Shown: positions 6,982 through 15,565 of the stretch, piece after piece
How the letters are laid out: every line of letters starts with the position of its first letter
Position numbering within the stretch: position 1 is the stretch's first letter
DNA from: Prescottella soli
Lineage (GTDB): Bacteria; Actinomycetota; Actinomycetes; Mycobacteriales; Mycobacteriaceae
DNA: 64,000 bases
Reading direction: 5' to 3'
Assembly: GCF_040024445.1 (NCBI RefSeq)
Contig: NZ_CP157276.1
Location: 4,650,001 to 4,714,000, forward strand
Program-made: the position numbers and the translations under genes
The notes under the pieces: model-generated
Database searches by the model: none
Told to the model about the DNA's origin: nothing
The model's input: the letters and a program-made list of their open reading frames with translations, nothing else

Positions 6982-9003
6982 TCACCAACCGGCGTTGCCG
7001 ACGACCGGTACGTTGACGAAATTCGGATTCGCCGGGTCGATCAACAGGCGCTGCGGCTTCAGCCCGGTTGCCTGCAGGTCCGGCAGCATCGGCAGGTAAC
7101 GCGGGAAGCTCGCGGCCGAGATGTCCACCCGCAGGCGGTGACCCGGCGCGATGTTCGCCTCGGTGCCGCCAAGTCCGATGTCGAGGACGAGCGGAACCCC
7201 GGGCGTGACGACGCGCTTGGTGTCGGCACCCAGGTCGGCGACCGGAACCGTGTAGGCGCCGGAGGAGTCCTTCTCGCTCTTCGACTCGTCGAGTGCGCTG
7301 CGCGACGACAGCAGCGCGCCGTTGGTGAGGACCGTCGAACGACCGTCGGGGGCGACGTCGTTGACGGTGACCGACCAGAATCCCTCCGGGGCATCGGTCG
7401 TGGTGAGCAGGTGCACCGCGATAGGACCGGAGATCTCGGTGGCCTCGGTGACCGGGGCGGTGGTGAACGTCAACGCCTCGGCCTCGGCGAAGCGGGCGTC
7501 CTCGGTGCACGCCGACCCCAGGAGCGCGCCCAATCCGGCCGTGCCCTGCGCGGCGTCGCGCGAGCATGCCGCGCGCAGCCCCGGCGCGACGCTGTGGGTG
7601 CTCGCGGCGGCGGGCGCTGACGTGGCCAGCGAGCCGTCGACCGCGGCGTGGGGTGCGGAACCGGACGGGGTGCCGGTCAGATACAGGCGCTGGTATTCGG
7701 CCCCGGCACGCGGATACTGCGAGGCGGTGATCCACCCGCCGCCCTGCTGGTGCAGCGTGACCGGGCCGTATCGGTCGATGCCGTTGTCGATTCCCTTGAT
7801 CCACTTGTCGAACCACGCACGTTCGAGCACGTCGAGGCGCGGCGGCGCGCCCTCCTTGCCGTGACCCAGACCGGGATTGATGTGGTAGCCGTTGCCCATC
7901 AGCAGCTGTTTCTGTCCGGCCGGCAACTGCAGTCGGTCGAAGATCCGGGGCTCGCCGCGGCCGAAGATGTCGTGCCAGCCGCCGGTGACGAACGTCGGCA
8001 CCTCGATGCGCTCGACGTCGGCGTTGCGGACGTCGTAGAAAGGTCCGTCGTTCGCTGCCTCGCCACGCTCGTCCAGCACGGCATCGAACATCTGCGGGAA
8101 CATCACCGCAGGATCCGCCAGTCGGTCGACGAGCCACTGCGGATCGAAGTCGCCGCGCAGCAGCGAGTCGATCGGGACGAACTTGAGCCCGTTGACGGCG
8201 ATCAGCCACGCCGGCATGAAGCCGGCTCCGAAAGCCCCTCCGGTGGCGACAATCTCGCGGGCCAGGTCCTCGGACGGCTCGACCGGGAAGATGGCCTTCA
8301 GGCCCTGCGGCCGCTTGTCGGCGGCGTGCAGGCTGTTGATCGCGGAGTACGACACGCCGGCCATGCCGAGCGCGCCGTCCGACCACGGTTGGGATCGGGC
8401 CCAGTCGAACACCTCGACGGTGTCCTGTTGCTCGCGGTCACCCAGGACGTCCCAGACGCCCTCCGAGTAGCCGGTGCCGCGGACGTCGACGACCACCTGC
8501 ACGTACCCGTTCTGCACGAGGTTGCGGTTGACGCCGAACGTGCGCAGCAAGCCGCCGCCGAGCCCGCCGGTCAGCTCGGTGATCCCGTCGAACGGCGTGC
8601 CGGACAGGTCGGCCGCGCCCAGCTGGGCGACGGCCTGCCCGAGCACCGGATGGGCGCTCGCGGCGTCGGCCAGGGCCGGGACGAGCCGCGTGTAGGGCGT
8701 GATGTTGAAGATCGTCGGCAGTTTGGTGTCGATCGCCGTGCCGGACGCGTCGGCCGGGCGGTAGACGCTCGCACGGAGCACGACGCCGTCGCTCATCCGG
8801 ATCGGCACGTCCTCCTGGACGGCGATGCCCGGGTACTGGTTCGGCCCGTCGGTGGTCGCGGTCCACGCCTGTCCGGCGGCCCCGCCGGTGGGATCGGCGA
8901 CTGCTGCAGGTGTTCCGACGGCCAGGCCGACCGCTACGGCCGTCAGGGCGACGATTGCCGACGGGCCGAATCGCAGGCCGCGGTGGCGTAGAAGGCTTCG
9001 CAC
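6982..9003 (-). CDS. Secreted CocE/NonD-family hydrolase (X-Pro dipeptidyl-peptidase class)
   Basis: A 673-residue exported alpha/beta hydrolase. The GTG at 9003 gives a signal peptide: basic MRSLLRHRGLR, a hydrophobic core, and a likely cleavage after AAVA. A purine-rich GGGGGGA lies five bases upstream. The mature N-terminus has the catalytic domain with nucleophile motif GVSYS, followed by a C-terminal jelly-roll domain ending in a strand-rich region, the architecture of CocE and X-prolyl dipeptidyl-peptidases. Relatives hydrolyse esters or amides outside the cell. The natural substrate is unknown. It is transcribed convergently with the oxidoreductase and lies 96 bp downstream of rsgA on the same strand. 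Confidence 0.85.
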   Translation of the reverse strand: MRSLLRHRGLRFGPSAIVALTAVAVGLAVGTPAAVADPTGGAAGQAWTATTDGPNQYPGIAVQEDVPIRMSDGVVLRASVYRPADASGTAIDTKLPTIFNITPYTRLVPALADAASAHPVLGQAVAQLGAADLSGTPFDGITELTGGLGGGLLRTFGVNRNLVQNGYVQVVVDVRGTGYSEGVWDVLGDREQQDTVEVFDWARSQPWSDGALGMAGVSYSAINSLHAADKRPQGLKAIFPVEPSEDLAREIVATGGAFGAGFMPAWLIAVNGLKFVPIDSLLRGDFDPQWLVDRLADPAVMFPQMFDAVLDERGEAANDGPFYDVRNADVERIEVPTFVTGGWHDIFGRGEPRIFDRLQLPAGQKQLLMGNGYHINPGLGHGKEGAPPRLDVLERAWFDKWIKGIDNGIDRYGPVTLHQQGGGWITASQYPRAGAEYQRLYLTGTPSGSAPHAAVDGSLATSAPAAASTHSVAPGLRAACSRDAAQGTAGLGALLGSACTEDARFAEAEALTFTTAPVTEATEISGPIAVHLLTTTDAPEGFWSVTVNDVAPDGRSTVLTNGALLSSRSALDESKSEKDSSGAYTVPVADLGADTKRVVTPGVPLVLDIGLGGTEANIAPGHRLRVDISAASFPRYLPMLPDLQATGLKPQRLLIDPANPNFVNVPVVGNAGW

Positions 9004-9099
9004 TGTGGTCCCCCCGGTGGATGGCGCGGATCGTGATGGTGCGCACACCCTAATGCGTGTCGGGGAGAATTTGGGTACTACGAGTAGCAGATACCTGGA

Positions 9100-10092
9100 T
9101 TACGTCCAGGACTCGTTCGACATCAGCGCGACGAGCAGTCGGCGCACCGCCTCGACGCGGCCCGCGGACTTGCCGGTGAGCTTGTCCAGGGCGCATTCGG
9201 GGTCCGCGGGCGGGCCCAGGTGCGTGCACCCGCGCGGGCAGTCCTCGGCGGCGGCGGCCAGATCGGTGAACGCATCGACCACGTTCTCGGGGGAGATGTG
9301 CGCGAGCCCGAACGAGCGGATGCCGGGCGTGTCGACCACCCAGCCGCCGCCGGGCAGCGGCAGCGCCACCGACTGCGTCGAGGTGTGCCGGCCCTTGCCC
9401 ACGCCGGACACGACACCCGTAGCCCGGTCCGCGTCGGGCACCAGGCGGTTGACCATCGTGGACTTGCCGACACCCGAGTGTCCGATGAGTGCGGTCAGGC
9501 GGCCCTCGAGGATTTCCGTCACCGGCTCGATCGGGTCGTCCCGACCGGCGACCACGACGGGGATGTCGAGGTCGGCGAACGTCGCCGCGAACTCGTCCGG
9601 CGTCGCGAGATCGCTCTTCGTCAGGCACAGAACCGGTTTCAGCCCGCCGACGTAGGCGGCGACGAGGGCGCGCTCGACGAATCCGGTGCGCGGCGGCGGA
9701 TCGGCCAACGCGACGACGATCAGCAGTTGTTCAGCGTTGGCGACGACGATCCGCTCGAACGGATCGGTGTCGTCGGCGGTGCGGCGCAGCACGGTCGTCC
9801 GATCCGCGACGCGCACGATCCGCGCCAGCGTGTCCGGCTTGCCGGACAGATCGCCGACGACGCTCACCTGGTCGCCCACCACGATCGGGGTGCGGCCGAG
9901 TTCCCGGGCCCGCATGGTGACAACGGGGCGGTCCGGGTCGCCGCCCAGCACGACGCCCCAGCGGCCCCGGTCCTTCGAGACCACCATCGCCTCGGCGGCG
10001 TCGGCGTGCTCGGGCCGGTTCTTGGTCCGTGGCCGCGTCCCCTTGCCCGGGCGGATCCGGACGTCGGACTCGTCGTACTGCCGGCGGCTCAG
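9100..10092 (-). CDS. rsgA: Ribosome small-subunit-dependent GTPase A
   Basis: A 330-residue circularly permuted GTPase that acts in late 30S subunit maturation. An N-terminal OB fold is followed by G4 (TKSD), then the P-loop GHSGVGKST at 204-212, then DTPG. The C-terminal zinc site is Cys285, Cys289, His291 and Cys300. Homologues start M-S-R-R-x-Y-D-E-S-D. Here the matching codon is CTG at 10092, overlapping the aroA stop in a C-TGA arrangement like the common ATGA overlap. No ATG or GTG exists at that position, so CTG is the best start and the two genes should be translationally coupled. Position and order match Rv3228-Rv3227. Confidence 0.9.
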   Translation of the reverse strand: MSRRQYDESDVRIRPGKGTRPRTKNRPEHADAAEAMVVSKDRGRWGVVLGGDPDRPVVTMRARELGRTPIVVGDQVSVVGDLSGKPDTLARIVRVADRTTVLRRTADDTDPFERIVVANAEQLLIVVALADPPPRTGFVERALVAAYVGGLKPVLCLTKSDLATPDEFAATFADLDIPVVVAGRDDPIEPVTEILEGRLTALIGHSGVGKSTMVNRLVPDADRATGVVSGVGKGRHTSTQSVALPLPGGGWVVDTPGIRSFGLAHISPENVVDAFTDLAAAAEDCPRGCTHLGPPADPECALDKLTGKSAGRVEAVRRLLVALMSNESWT

Positions 10093-11417
10093 GACAGCGC
10101 CCCCTGCTCGGCGGAGGCGGACTCGTCCAGCATTGCCGCCCACAGGTTCTCGAACCCGGGCAGCGTCTTGGCGGTGGTGCCGACATCCTCGATGTCGACG
10201 CCGTCGACGACCAGCCCGATGATCGCGCCGGCCGTCGCCATCCGGTGATCGGCGTACGAATGCCACTGCGCGCCGTGCAGCGGGCGCGGCTCGATGCGCA
10301 GGCCGTCGTCGGTCTCGGTGACCGCGCCGCCGAGCTTGTTGATCTCGGTGGCGAGCGCGGCCAGCCGGTCGGTCTCGTGGCCGCGCAGGTGCGCGATGCC
10401 GCGCAGCAGCGACGGGCCGTCCGCCAGGGCCGCGAGGGCCGCGACGGTGGGGGTGAGCTCGCCGATGTCGCGCAGGTCGATGTCGATGCCGCGCAGGGAC
10501 TTCGGGCCGGTGACGGTGAGCGTGCCGACAGTGCCTGCGGAGAGAGTCACGTCGGCGCCCATGTCGGCGAGGATCCCGCGGATCGCGTCACCCGGCTGCG
10601 TCGTGCGCGCCGGCCACAGCGGCACCCGCACGGTCCCTCCGGTGACGGCGGCCGCGGCGAGGAACGGCGTCGCGTTCGACAGGTCCGGCTCGATCACCCA
10701 GTCGACCGGATCGATGTTGCCCGGCAGCACCTTCCACGTGTCGGCATCGCCGCTCTCGCCGGGCGTCAGGACCGTCACCCCGGCGGCCCGGAGCATGTCG
10801 ACGGTCATGTCGATGTGCGGCATCGACGGCAGCGAGCCGCCCTGGTGGCGGACCGTGACGCCCTCGTCGAAGCGAGCCGCCGACAGCAGCAGGCCGGAGA
10901 CGAACTGCGACGACCCGGACGCGTCGATCGTCACGGTGCCGCCGCGCAGACCGCCGCGTCCGTGGACCGTGAAGGGCAGCGCGTCGCCGTCGATGTCGGC
11001 GCCCAGTCCCCGCAGCGCCTCGAGGATCGTGCCGAGTGGACGCGTCCGGGCCTGCTCGTCACCGTCGATCGCGACGGTGCCGTCGGCCAGCGCGGCGACG
11101 GGCGGCAGGAAGCGCATCACCGTGCCGGCGAGACCGCAGTCGACGGCGCCGCCGGTCATCGGGCCGGGGACGACCCGCAGCGTGGTGCCGGTCGCGGCGT
11201 CGGGTGTCGCGGTGATCGAGACACCGAGCGCCTGCAGGCCCTGGATCATGAGGTCGGTGTCGCGGCTGCGCAGCGCCCCGGTGATCGTGGACGGCCCGGA
11301 TGCGAGCGCCGCGAGGATGAGGGCCCGGTTGGTGATCGACTTCGATCCGGGCAGCGTCACGGACGCGTTCACGGGTACATCGGCTCGGGGCGCTCTCCAC
11401 AGGCTCTCACGACTCAC
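10089..11417 (-). CDS. aroA: 3-phosphoshikimate 1-carboxyvinyltransferase (EPSP synthase)
   Basis: A 442-residue EPSP synthase of the shikimate pathway, joining phosphoenolpyruvate to shikimate-3-phosphate. Signatures: N-terminal [17 protein letters not shown] (substrate-binding Lys, Ser, Arg), GLAGTVMRF and the late [11 protein letters not shown]. The GTG start at 11417 ([10 protein letters not shown]) gives the usual length. The stop overlaps the rsgA start by four bases. The gene is divergent from the SRAP gene across a 110-bp spacer. Confidence 0.95.
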   Translation of the reverse strand: MSRESLWRAPRADVPVNASVTLPGSKSITNRALILAALASGPSTITGALRSRDTDLMIQGLQALGVSITATPDAATGTTLRVVPGPMTGGAVDCGLAGTVMRFLPPVAALADGTVAIDGDEQARTRPLGTILEALRGLGADIDGDALPFTVHGRGGLRGGTVTIDASGSSQFVSGLLLSAARFDEGVTVRHQGGSLPSMPHIDMTVDMLRAAGVTVLTPGESGDADTWKVLPGNIDPVDWVIEPDLSNATPFLAAAAVTGGTVRVPLWPARTTQPGDAIRGILADMGADVTLSAGTVGTLTVTGPKSLRGIDIDLRDIGELTPTVAALAALADGPSLLRGIAHLRGHETDRLAALATEINKLGGAVTETDDGLRIEPRPLHGAQWHSYADHRMATAGAIIGLVVDGVDIEDVGTTAKTLPGFENLWAAMLDESASAEQGALS

Positions 11418-11527
11418 CCGTCCATCTTCGCCTATGCGTGGGCGCGGTGTGGCAACCGTGCCAGCATGGGAGGGGACGGTCACACCGGTCGAGAGCGCGG
11501 CCGGACCGGGAGAGGACGGTACGAGGC

Positions 11528-12283
11528 ATGTGCGGCAGGTACGCGACGACGGCCGACCCGGCGACACTCGCGGTGGAACTCGACGCCGTGAACGAGACGG
11601 GGGAGTCCGGTCCGGAGACGGCGGACTACAACGTCGCGCCCACGACGCAGGTGCTCACCGTCGTCGCGCGTCACGACCGCGGCGACGACGACAGCCCGGT
11701 GCGCCGCCGGATCCGCCGCATGCGCTGGGGCCTGGTGCCGTCGTACGCGACCGAGCCGGGCAAGGGCGCGCCGCTGTTCAACGCGCGGTCCGAGACCGTC
11801 GCCACCAAGGCGGCGTTCAAGACGTCGCTGCGGTTCAAGCGCTGCCTGGTCCCGATGGACGGCTGGTACGAGTGGCAGACCGAGCCCACGGCCGACGGCA
11901 AGGCGCTCAAGGTGCCGTACTTCATGTCCCGCGGCGACGGGCAGCGGATGTTCATGGCCGGCCTGTGGGCCGTGTGGCACGACCCGAAGGCGCCGACGTC
12001 GCCGCCGCTGCTGAGCACCACGATCCTCACGACCGACTCGGTGGACCAGCTCGCGAACGTCCACGACCGGATGCCGCTGATCCTGCCGCCCGAGCGCTGG
12101 GACGCCTGGCTCGACCCCGACAGCCTCGGTCACCCCGACCTGATCCGGCCGAGCCTCGAGTCCGTCGCCGCCGTCGACATCCGACGCGTGTCACCCAAGG
12201 TCAACAGCGTCCGCAACAACGGGCCCGAGCTGCTGGCGCCCGACAACGGGGAGCGCGAGGGCGAGCAGATCAGCCTGCTGTGA
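11528..12283 (+). CDS. SRAP-domain protein (YedK/HMCES family, abasic-site sensor)
   Basis: A 251-residue SOS response-associated peptidase domain protein. It begins M-C-G-R-Y: after Met removal Cys2 is the residue that cross-links to abasic sites in single-stranded DNA in YedK/HMCES. Conserved blocks include YNVAPT, the [10 protein letters not shown] segment, FNARSET, MDGWYEW and [10 protein letters not shown]. It should shield abasic sites and later release itself by peptidase-like reversal. It matches Rv3226c in order. The last 14 bp overlap the 3' end of the convergent flavoenzyme gene. Confidence 0.92.
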   Translation: MCGRYATTADPATLAVELDAVNETGESGPETADYNVAPTTQVLTVVARHDRGDDDSPVRRRIRRMRWGLVPSYATEPGKGAPLFNARSETVATKAAFKTSLRFKRCLVPMDGWYEWQTEPTADGKALKVPYFMSRGDGQRMFMAGLWAVWHDPKAPTSPPLLSTTILTTDSVDQLANVHDRMPLILPPERWDAWLDPDSLGHPDLIRPSLESVAAVDIRRVSPKVNSVRNNGPELLAPDNGEREGEQISLL

Positions 12284-13295
12284 CCGCCGACCGCGACGCG
12301 AGCCCGGTGACGTCGGCGACCAGTTCGAGCGAGCGCATCCACGCCTTCCGCTCCGTCGCCGAGGACACGACCATCAGCTCGTCCGCTCCGGTCCGCTCGG
12401 CGAAACGGTCCAGGTAGTCCCGCGCGACCGTGGGGGTGCCGACGGCCGTGTACCGCACCATCGCGAGCACCTGTCGGCCCGCCGGCGACTCGAGGATCTG
12501 GTCCGCCTCCTCGGGCGTGAATGTCCGGCCGCGGCCCACGAACAGCCCCACCCGCTTGCGCTTGGTCTCGAGGAACTGCCGCTCCGCCTCCTCGTCGGTG
12601 TCCGCGGCGATCACGTTGACCGCCGCGATCACGTACGGCTCGGCCAGCTGCGCCGACGGCCGGAACTCGCGGCGGTAGATCTCGATCGCGTCGAGCAGCG
12701 CGCCCGGGGCGAAGTGCGACGCGAACGCGTACGGCAGACCCAGCGCCGCGGCCAGTTGGGCACCGAACAGCGAGGACCCCAGGACGTACAGCGGGACGTT
12801 GGTGCCCTTGCCGGGTGTCGCCTCGATTCCCGGGATGCGCGACGGCCCGGTCAGGTAGCCCTGCAGCTCGAGTACGTCCTGCGGGAACGAGTCCGAGGAA
12901 CTCGGGTCGCGGCGCAGCGCCCGCATGGTCTGTTGGTCGCTGCCCGGTGCGCGGCCCAGCCCCAGGTCGATGCGGCCCGGGTGCAGCTCGGCGAGCGTGC
13001 CGAACTGTTCGGCGATGGTCAGCGGAGCGTGGTTGGGGAGCATGATGCCGCCCGCGCCCAGCCGGATCGTCTCGGTGTGCGCGGCGACATGCGCGATCAG
13101 CACGCTCGTCGCCGACGACGCGATCGCAGGCATGTTGTGGTGCTCGGCGTACCAGATCCGGCTGTAGCCCCACCGTTCCGCGTTGCGGGCCATCTCGACG
13201 CTGGCCCGGAAGCTGTCTGCGGGGGTCTCGTCCGCGCCGACATGAGCCAGGTCGAGGATGGACAGGGGCAGGGAGAGGCCAGTCACGCCGGACAC
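12270..13295 (-). CDS. LLM-class flavin-dependent oxidoreductase (luciferase-like)
   Basis: A 341-residue luciferase-like monooxygenase of the single-component type (group-1 LLM, YhbW-like). Typical blocks: [11 protein letters not shown] near the N-terminus, WYAEHHN, the [20 protein letters not shown] strand, and [18 protein letters not shown]. It is expected to use FMNH2 or F420H2. Substrate unknown. GTG 13295 is chosen with GAAAG upstream; a second GTG is at 13286. The gene is not part of the remembered M. tuberculosis order here. Its stop overlaps the SRAP stop on the other strand. Confidence 0.85.
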   Translation of the reverse strand: MSGVTGLSLPLSILDLAHVGADETPADSFRASVEMARNAERWGYSRIWYAEHHNMPAIASSATSVLIAHVAAHTETIRLGAGGIMLPNHAPLTIAEQFGTLAELHPGRIDLGLGRAPGSDQQTMRALRRDPSSSDSFPQDVLELQGYLTGPSRIPGIEATPGKGTNVPLYVLGSSLFGAQLAAALGLPYAFASHFAPGALLDAIEIYRREFRPSAQLAEPYVIAAVNVIAADTDEEAERQFLETKRKRVGLFVGRGRTFTPEEADQILESPAGRQVLAMVRYTAVGTPTVARDYLDRFAERTGADELMVVSSATERKAWMRSLELVADVTGLASRSAVTAG

Positions 13296-13363
13296 CGTCT
13301 TTCGTTCGTCGAAGATTCTTCTCTGTGGGCAACAGCGGCGCCCGCGCGCAGATTCCTCGTCGT

Positions 13364-13858
13364 TCAGCCGGCAGTAATGTCGGCGACCGCCGCACCCGTC
13401 AGCCGCACCAGATCCTGCGGCGCCAGATCGACCTCGAGGCCCCGCCGCCCGGCACTGCACAGCACCCGGTCCCACGTCAGCGCGGACGCGTCGATCACCG
13501 TTGGCAACCGCTTGCGCTGGCCGAGTGGTGAGATGCCGCCCAGGACGTACCCGGTGGAGCGTTCGGCGTCGGCCTGCTCGGCCATGACCGCCTTGCTCGC
13601 GCCCACCGCCGCCGCGGCCGCCTTGAGGGACAGCTTCGACGGCACCGGCAGCACCGCCACGGCGAGCTTGCCCGCGTCCGTCTTGATCACGAGCGTCTTG
13701 AAGATCTGGGCGGGCTCCACCCCGACGTGACCTGCCAGCGAGTCGACGGCCTCGTCACCGTACGACGCGGCCCGCGCATCGTGGTCGTAACTGTGGATCC
13801 GGTGCGCCACCTTCTCCTTGTCGAGCAGCTTCGTTGCGGGAGTCGAGGTTCCGGCCAT
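13364..13858 (-). CDS. ybaK: Aminoacyl-tRNA deacylase, YbaK/EbsC family
   Basis: A 164-residue single-domain trans-editing factor that hydrolyses Cys-tRNA(Pro) and related mischarged tRNAs. Typical features are the FKTLV segment near residue 53, an essential-Lys context after [10 protein letters not shown], and the [12 protein letters not shown] loop. The ATG at 13858 ([12 protein letters not shown]) fits the family N-terminus. Rv3224A/B hold the same place in M. tuberculosis. It is divergent from sigH, and the SigR/SigH-type promoter lies in the intervening DNA. Confidence 0.9.
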   Translation of the reverse strand: MAGTSTPATKLLDKEKVAHRIHSYDHDARAASYGDEAVDSLAGHVGVEPAQIFKTLVIKTDAGKLAVAVLPVPSKLSLKAAAAAVGASKAVMAEQADAERSTGYVLGGISPLGQRKRLPTVIDASALTWDRVLCSAGRRGLEVDLAPQDLVRLTGAAVADITAG

Positions 13859-13916
13859 GACGACGACTCTAGGGCGAGCCCGGACCGTCGCCGCGCGCAC
13901 CTCGTCGCGGCGGTCG

Positions 13917-13942
13917 GGAACAGACGACACGGGCGCGCTGTT
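13917..13942 (+). promoter_or_regulatory. SigR/SigH-type autoregulatory promoter (GGAAC-N18-GTT)
   Basis: GGAAC at 13917-13921 and GTT at 13940-13942 are separated by exactly 18 bases. The known SigR consensus in Streptomyces, shared with mycobacterial SigH, is GGAAT-N18-GTT. The element lies ~150 bp before the sigH start and points into it, as expected for positive autoregulation during thiol-oxidative stress. The single deviation is C for the last T of the -35 element. Confidence 0.65.
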
Positions 13943-14094
13943 GATTCTCGCGAAAGCCCCGTCAGCGAAGGGAGTGGTTCGTGCCGGTGTTGTGTGCAGA
14001 ACGTGTTCGTCCGGCGATCGAGGCCGAGGCGCATCCGGCTCTCGCGCCCGCTATGGCGGTAGCCTTGACCCCTACGGCAAGCGAAGGGATCAGC

Positions 14095-14757
14095 GTGCTG
14101 GACGACCACGAACCGGGGGACCGACCCAAGGGTGACAGGCCGGAGCCCGACGACCGGCTGACCGAGCGGTTCGAGCGCGACGCGCTACCACTGCTCGACC
14201 AGCTGTACGGCGCCGCGCTGCGGATGACGCGTAACCCGGCCGACGCGGAGGACCTGGTCCAGGAGACGTACGTCAAGGCGTACTCGGCGTTCCGTTCCTT
14301 CAAGGAAGGGACCAACCTCAAGGCCTGGCTGTACCGCATCCTCACGAACACCTACATCAACTCCTACCGCAAGAAGCAGCGGCAGCCGGCGCAGTACCCG
14401 ACCGACGAGATCACCGACTGGCAGCTCGCCGCGACGGCCGAGCACACCTCGACGGGGCTGCGTTCGGCGGAGGTCGAGGCACTCGACGCACTGCCCGACG
14501 ACGACATCAAGGCGGCGTTGCAGGAGCTTCCCGAGGAGTTCCGCATGGCGGTCTACTACGCCGATGTCGAAGGATTCCCGTACAAGGAGATCGCGGAGAT
14601 CATGGGCACGCCCATCGGCACCGTGATGTCGCGGTTGCATCGCGGACGCAAGCAACTACGGGGTCTGCTCGCCGACGTCGCCCGGGAACGTGGATTCAAC
14701 CGCACGCCGGCAGGGCAGGCCGGCAAGTCGGCAGCGGAGCAGGAGGTTACTCGGTGA
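14095..14757 (+). CDS. sigH: ECF sigma factor SigH/SigR (redox and heat stress)
   Basis: A 220-residue ECF sigma factor. Region 2 ([27 protein letters not shown]) and region 4 ([29 protein letters not shown]) are nearly identical to M. tuberculosis SigH, as is [26 protein letters not shown]. It directs transcription of thioredoxin, chaperone and protease genes under disulfide stress. GTG 14095 has AAGGGA in position upstream and gives a length close to SigH (216 aa); ATG 14053 would add 14 residues. The stop overlaps the rshA start (GTGA), so sigma and anti-sigma are coupled. A SigH-type promoter lies upstream. Confidence 0.93.
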   Translation: MLDDHEPGDRPKGDRPEPDDRLTERFERDALPLLDQLYGAALRMTRNPADAEDLVQETYVKAYSAFRSFKEGTNLKAWLYRILTNTYINSYRKKQRQPAQYPTDEITDWQLAATAEHTSTGLRSAEVEALDALPDDDIKAALQELPEEFRMAVYYADVEGFPYKEIAEIMGTPIGTVMSRLHRGRKQLRGLLADVARERGFNRTPAGQAGKSAAEQEVTR

Positions 14758-15053
14758 CCGGGGAGAACGAATTCGAGCAGTTGGACTGCTCTGCAGTGCT
14801 CGCCGATGTGTGGTTGCTGCTCGACAGCGAATGCGACGAGCATTCCCGCGCGCGGATCGAACGGCACCTGGAGGACTGTGGTGCGTGCTTCGAGGCGTAC
14901 GGCATCGAGGAGAAGATCAAGGGCCTCATCGGACGCAAATGCGGCGGTGAGCACGCGCCGGCCGGGCTGCGTGAGCGGCTGTCGATCGAGATCCGACGCA
15001 CCGTGATCCTCACCGAGACCGAGTTGGTCTCCGACCGCGAGTCGGACGACTAG
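14754..15053 (+). CDS. rshA: Zinc-dependent anti-sigma factor RshA
   Basis: A 99-residue ZAS-family anti-sigma factor. The redox switch is His38-x3-Cys42-x2-Cys45, with an additional Cys12 near the N-terminus. Oxidation of the Cys pair releases SigH in the mycobacterial system. The GTG start overlaps the sigH TGA. The C-terminal half ([12 protein letters not shown]) closely follows mycobacterial RshA. A strong hairpin lies downstream. Confidence 0.93.
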   Translation: MTGENEFEQLDCSAVLADVWLLLDSECDEHSRARIERHLEDCGACFEAYGIEEKIKGLIGRKCGGEHAPAGLRERLSIEIRRTVILTETELVSDRESDD

Positions 15054-15083
15054 ACGCGCCGACAGGAGCGTCCGTGAACGAGA

Positions 15084-15120
15084 TCAGGGGCCGGCGAGCA
15101 CTCAGCTCACCGGCCCCTGA
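15084..15120. terminator. Bidirectional hairpin between rshA and bL37
   Basis: TCAGGGGCCGG (15084-15094) pairs perfectly with CCGGCCCCTGA (15110-15120); inner GAGC/GCTC bases extend the stem. It lies between the convergent rshA and bL37 genes and could terminate both. Confidence 0.8.
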
Positions 15121-15137
15121 TTCCGTCTGTACGCGCC

Positions 15138-15212
15138 TCAGGCGTTGGGACGCTTGCCGTGGTTGGCGGCGTTGCCCTTGCGGCTGCGCTTCTTACGACC
15201 ACGCTTACCCAT
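15138..15212 (-). CDS. Large-subunit ribosomal protein bL37 (24 residues)
   Basis: A 24-codon gene: ATG at 15212 (read in reverse), TGA at 15138-15140. The peptide begins MGKRGRKKRSRKGN and ends ANHGKRPNA, almost the same as bL37, a short basic protein found in mycobacterial 50S structures. AAGGGAG lies six bases upstream of the ATG. The peptide is half Lys/Arg/Asn/Gly as expected for an rRNA-binding extension. It is opposite in orientation to rshA and to the biotinyl carrier gene, and easy to miss because of its size. Confidence 0.9.
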   Translation of the reverse strand: MGKRGRKKRSRKGNAANHGKRPNA

Positions 15213-15321
15213 GAGTAGCTCCCTTCTCTGTTCGAACTCTGGTTCGTCCTAGTGTTTCACGTGTGGTTGGCTGTGGTTCCATTGGCTGGTCCGCGACCGT
15301 CCGCGAAGAGTGAGGTGCCAG

Positions 15322-15537
15322 GTGGCAGAAGATGTGCGAGCCGAGATGGTTTCGACCGTCTACCAGGTCGTTGTGAGTGAGGGTGAAGAGGTGAACGAGG
15401 GTGACACCCTGGTTATCCTCGAGTCGATGAAGATGGAGATCCCGGTTCTCGCGGAGGTCGCCGGGAAGGTCACGTCCGTGGACGTGACTGTCGGCGATGT
15501 CATCCAGCAGGGCGACCTGATCGCCACCATCAGCTGA
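15322..15537 (+). CDS. Biotinylated single-domain carrier protein (TB7.3-like)
   Basis: A 71-residue biotinyl/lipoyl attachment domain. The acceptor lysine is Lys37 in the ESMKME motif. It starts MAEDVRAEM, as does M. tuberculosis TB7.3 (Rv3221c), with which it shares the length. No carboxylase genes are adjacent, so its partner enzyme is unknown. The GTG at 15322 is preferred over GTG 15310. pdtaS begins 28 bp downstream on the same strand, so the two may be cotranscribed. Confidence 0.92.
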   Translation: MAEDVRAEMVSTVYQVVVSEGEEVNEGDTLVILESMKMEIPVLAEVAGKVTSVDVTVGDVIQQGDLIATIS

Positions 15538-15565
15538 TACCGAGAAGCGATTCGGAGCCTGGCAC

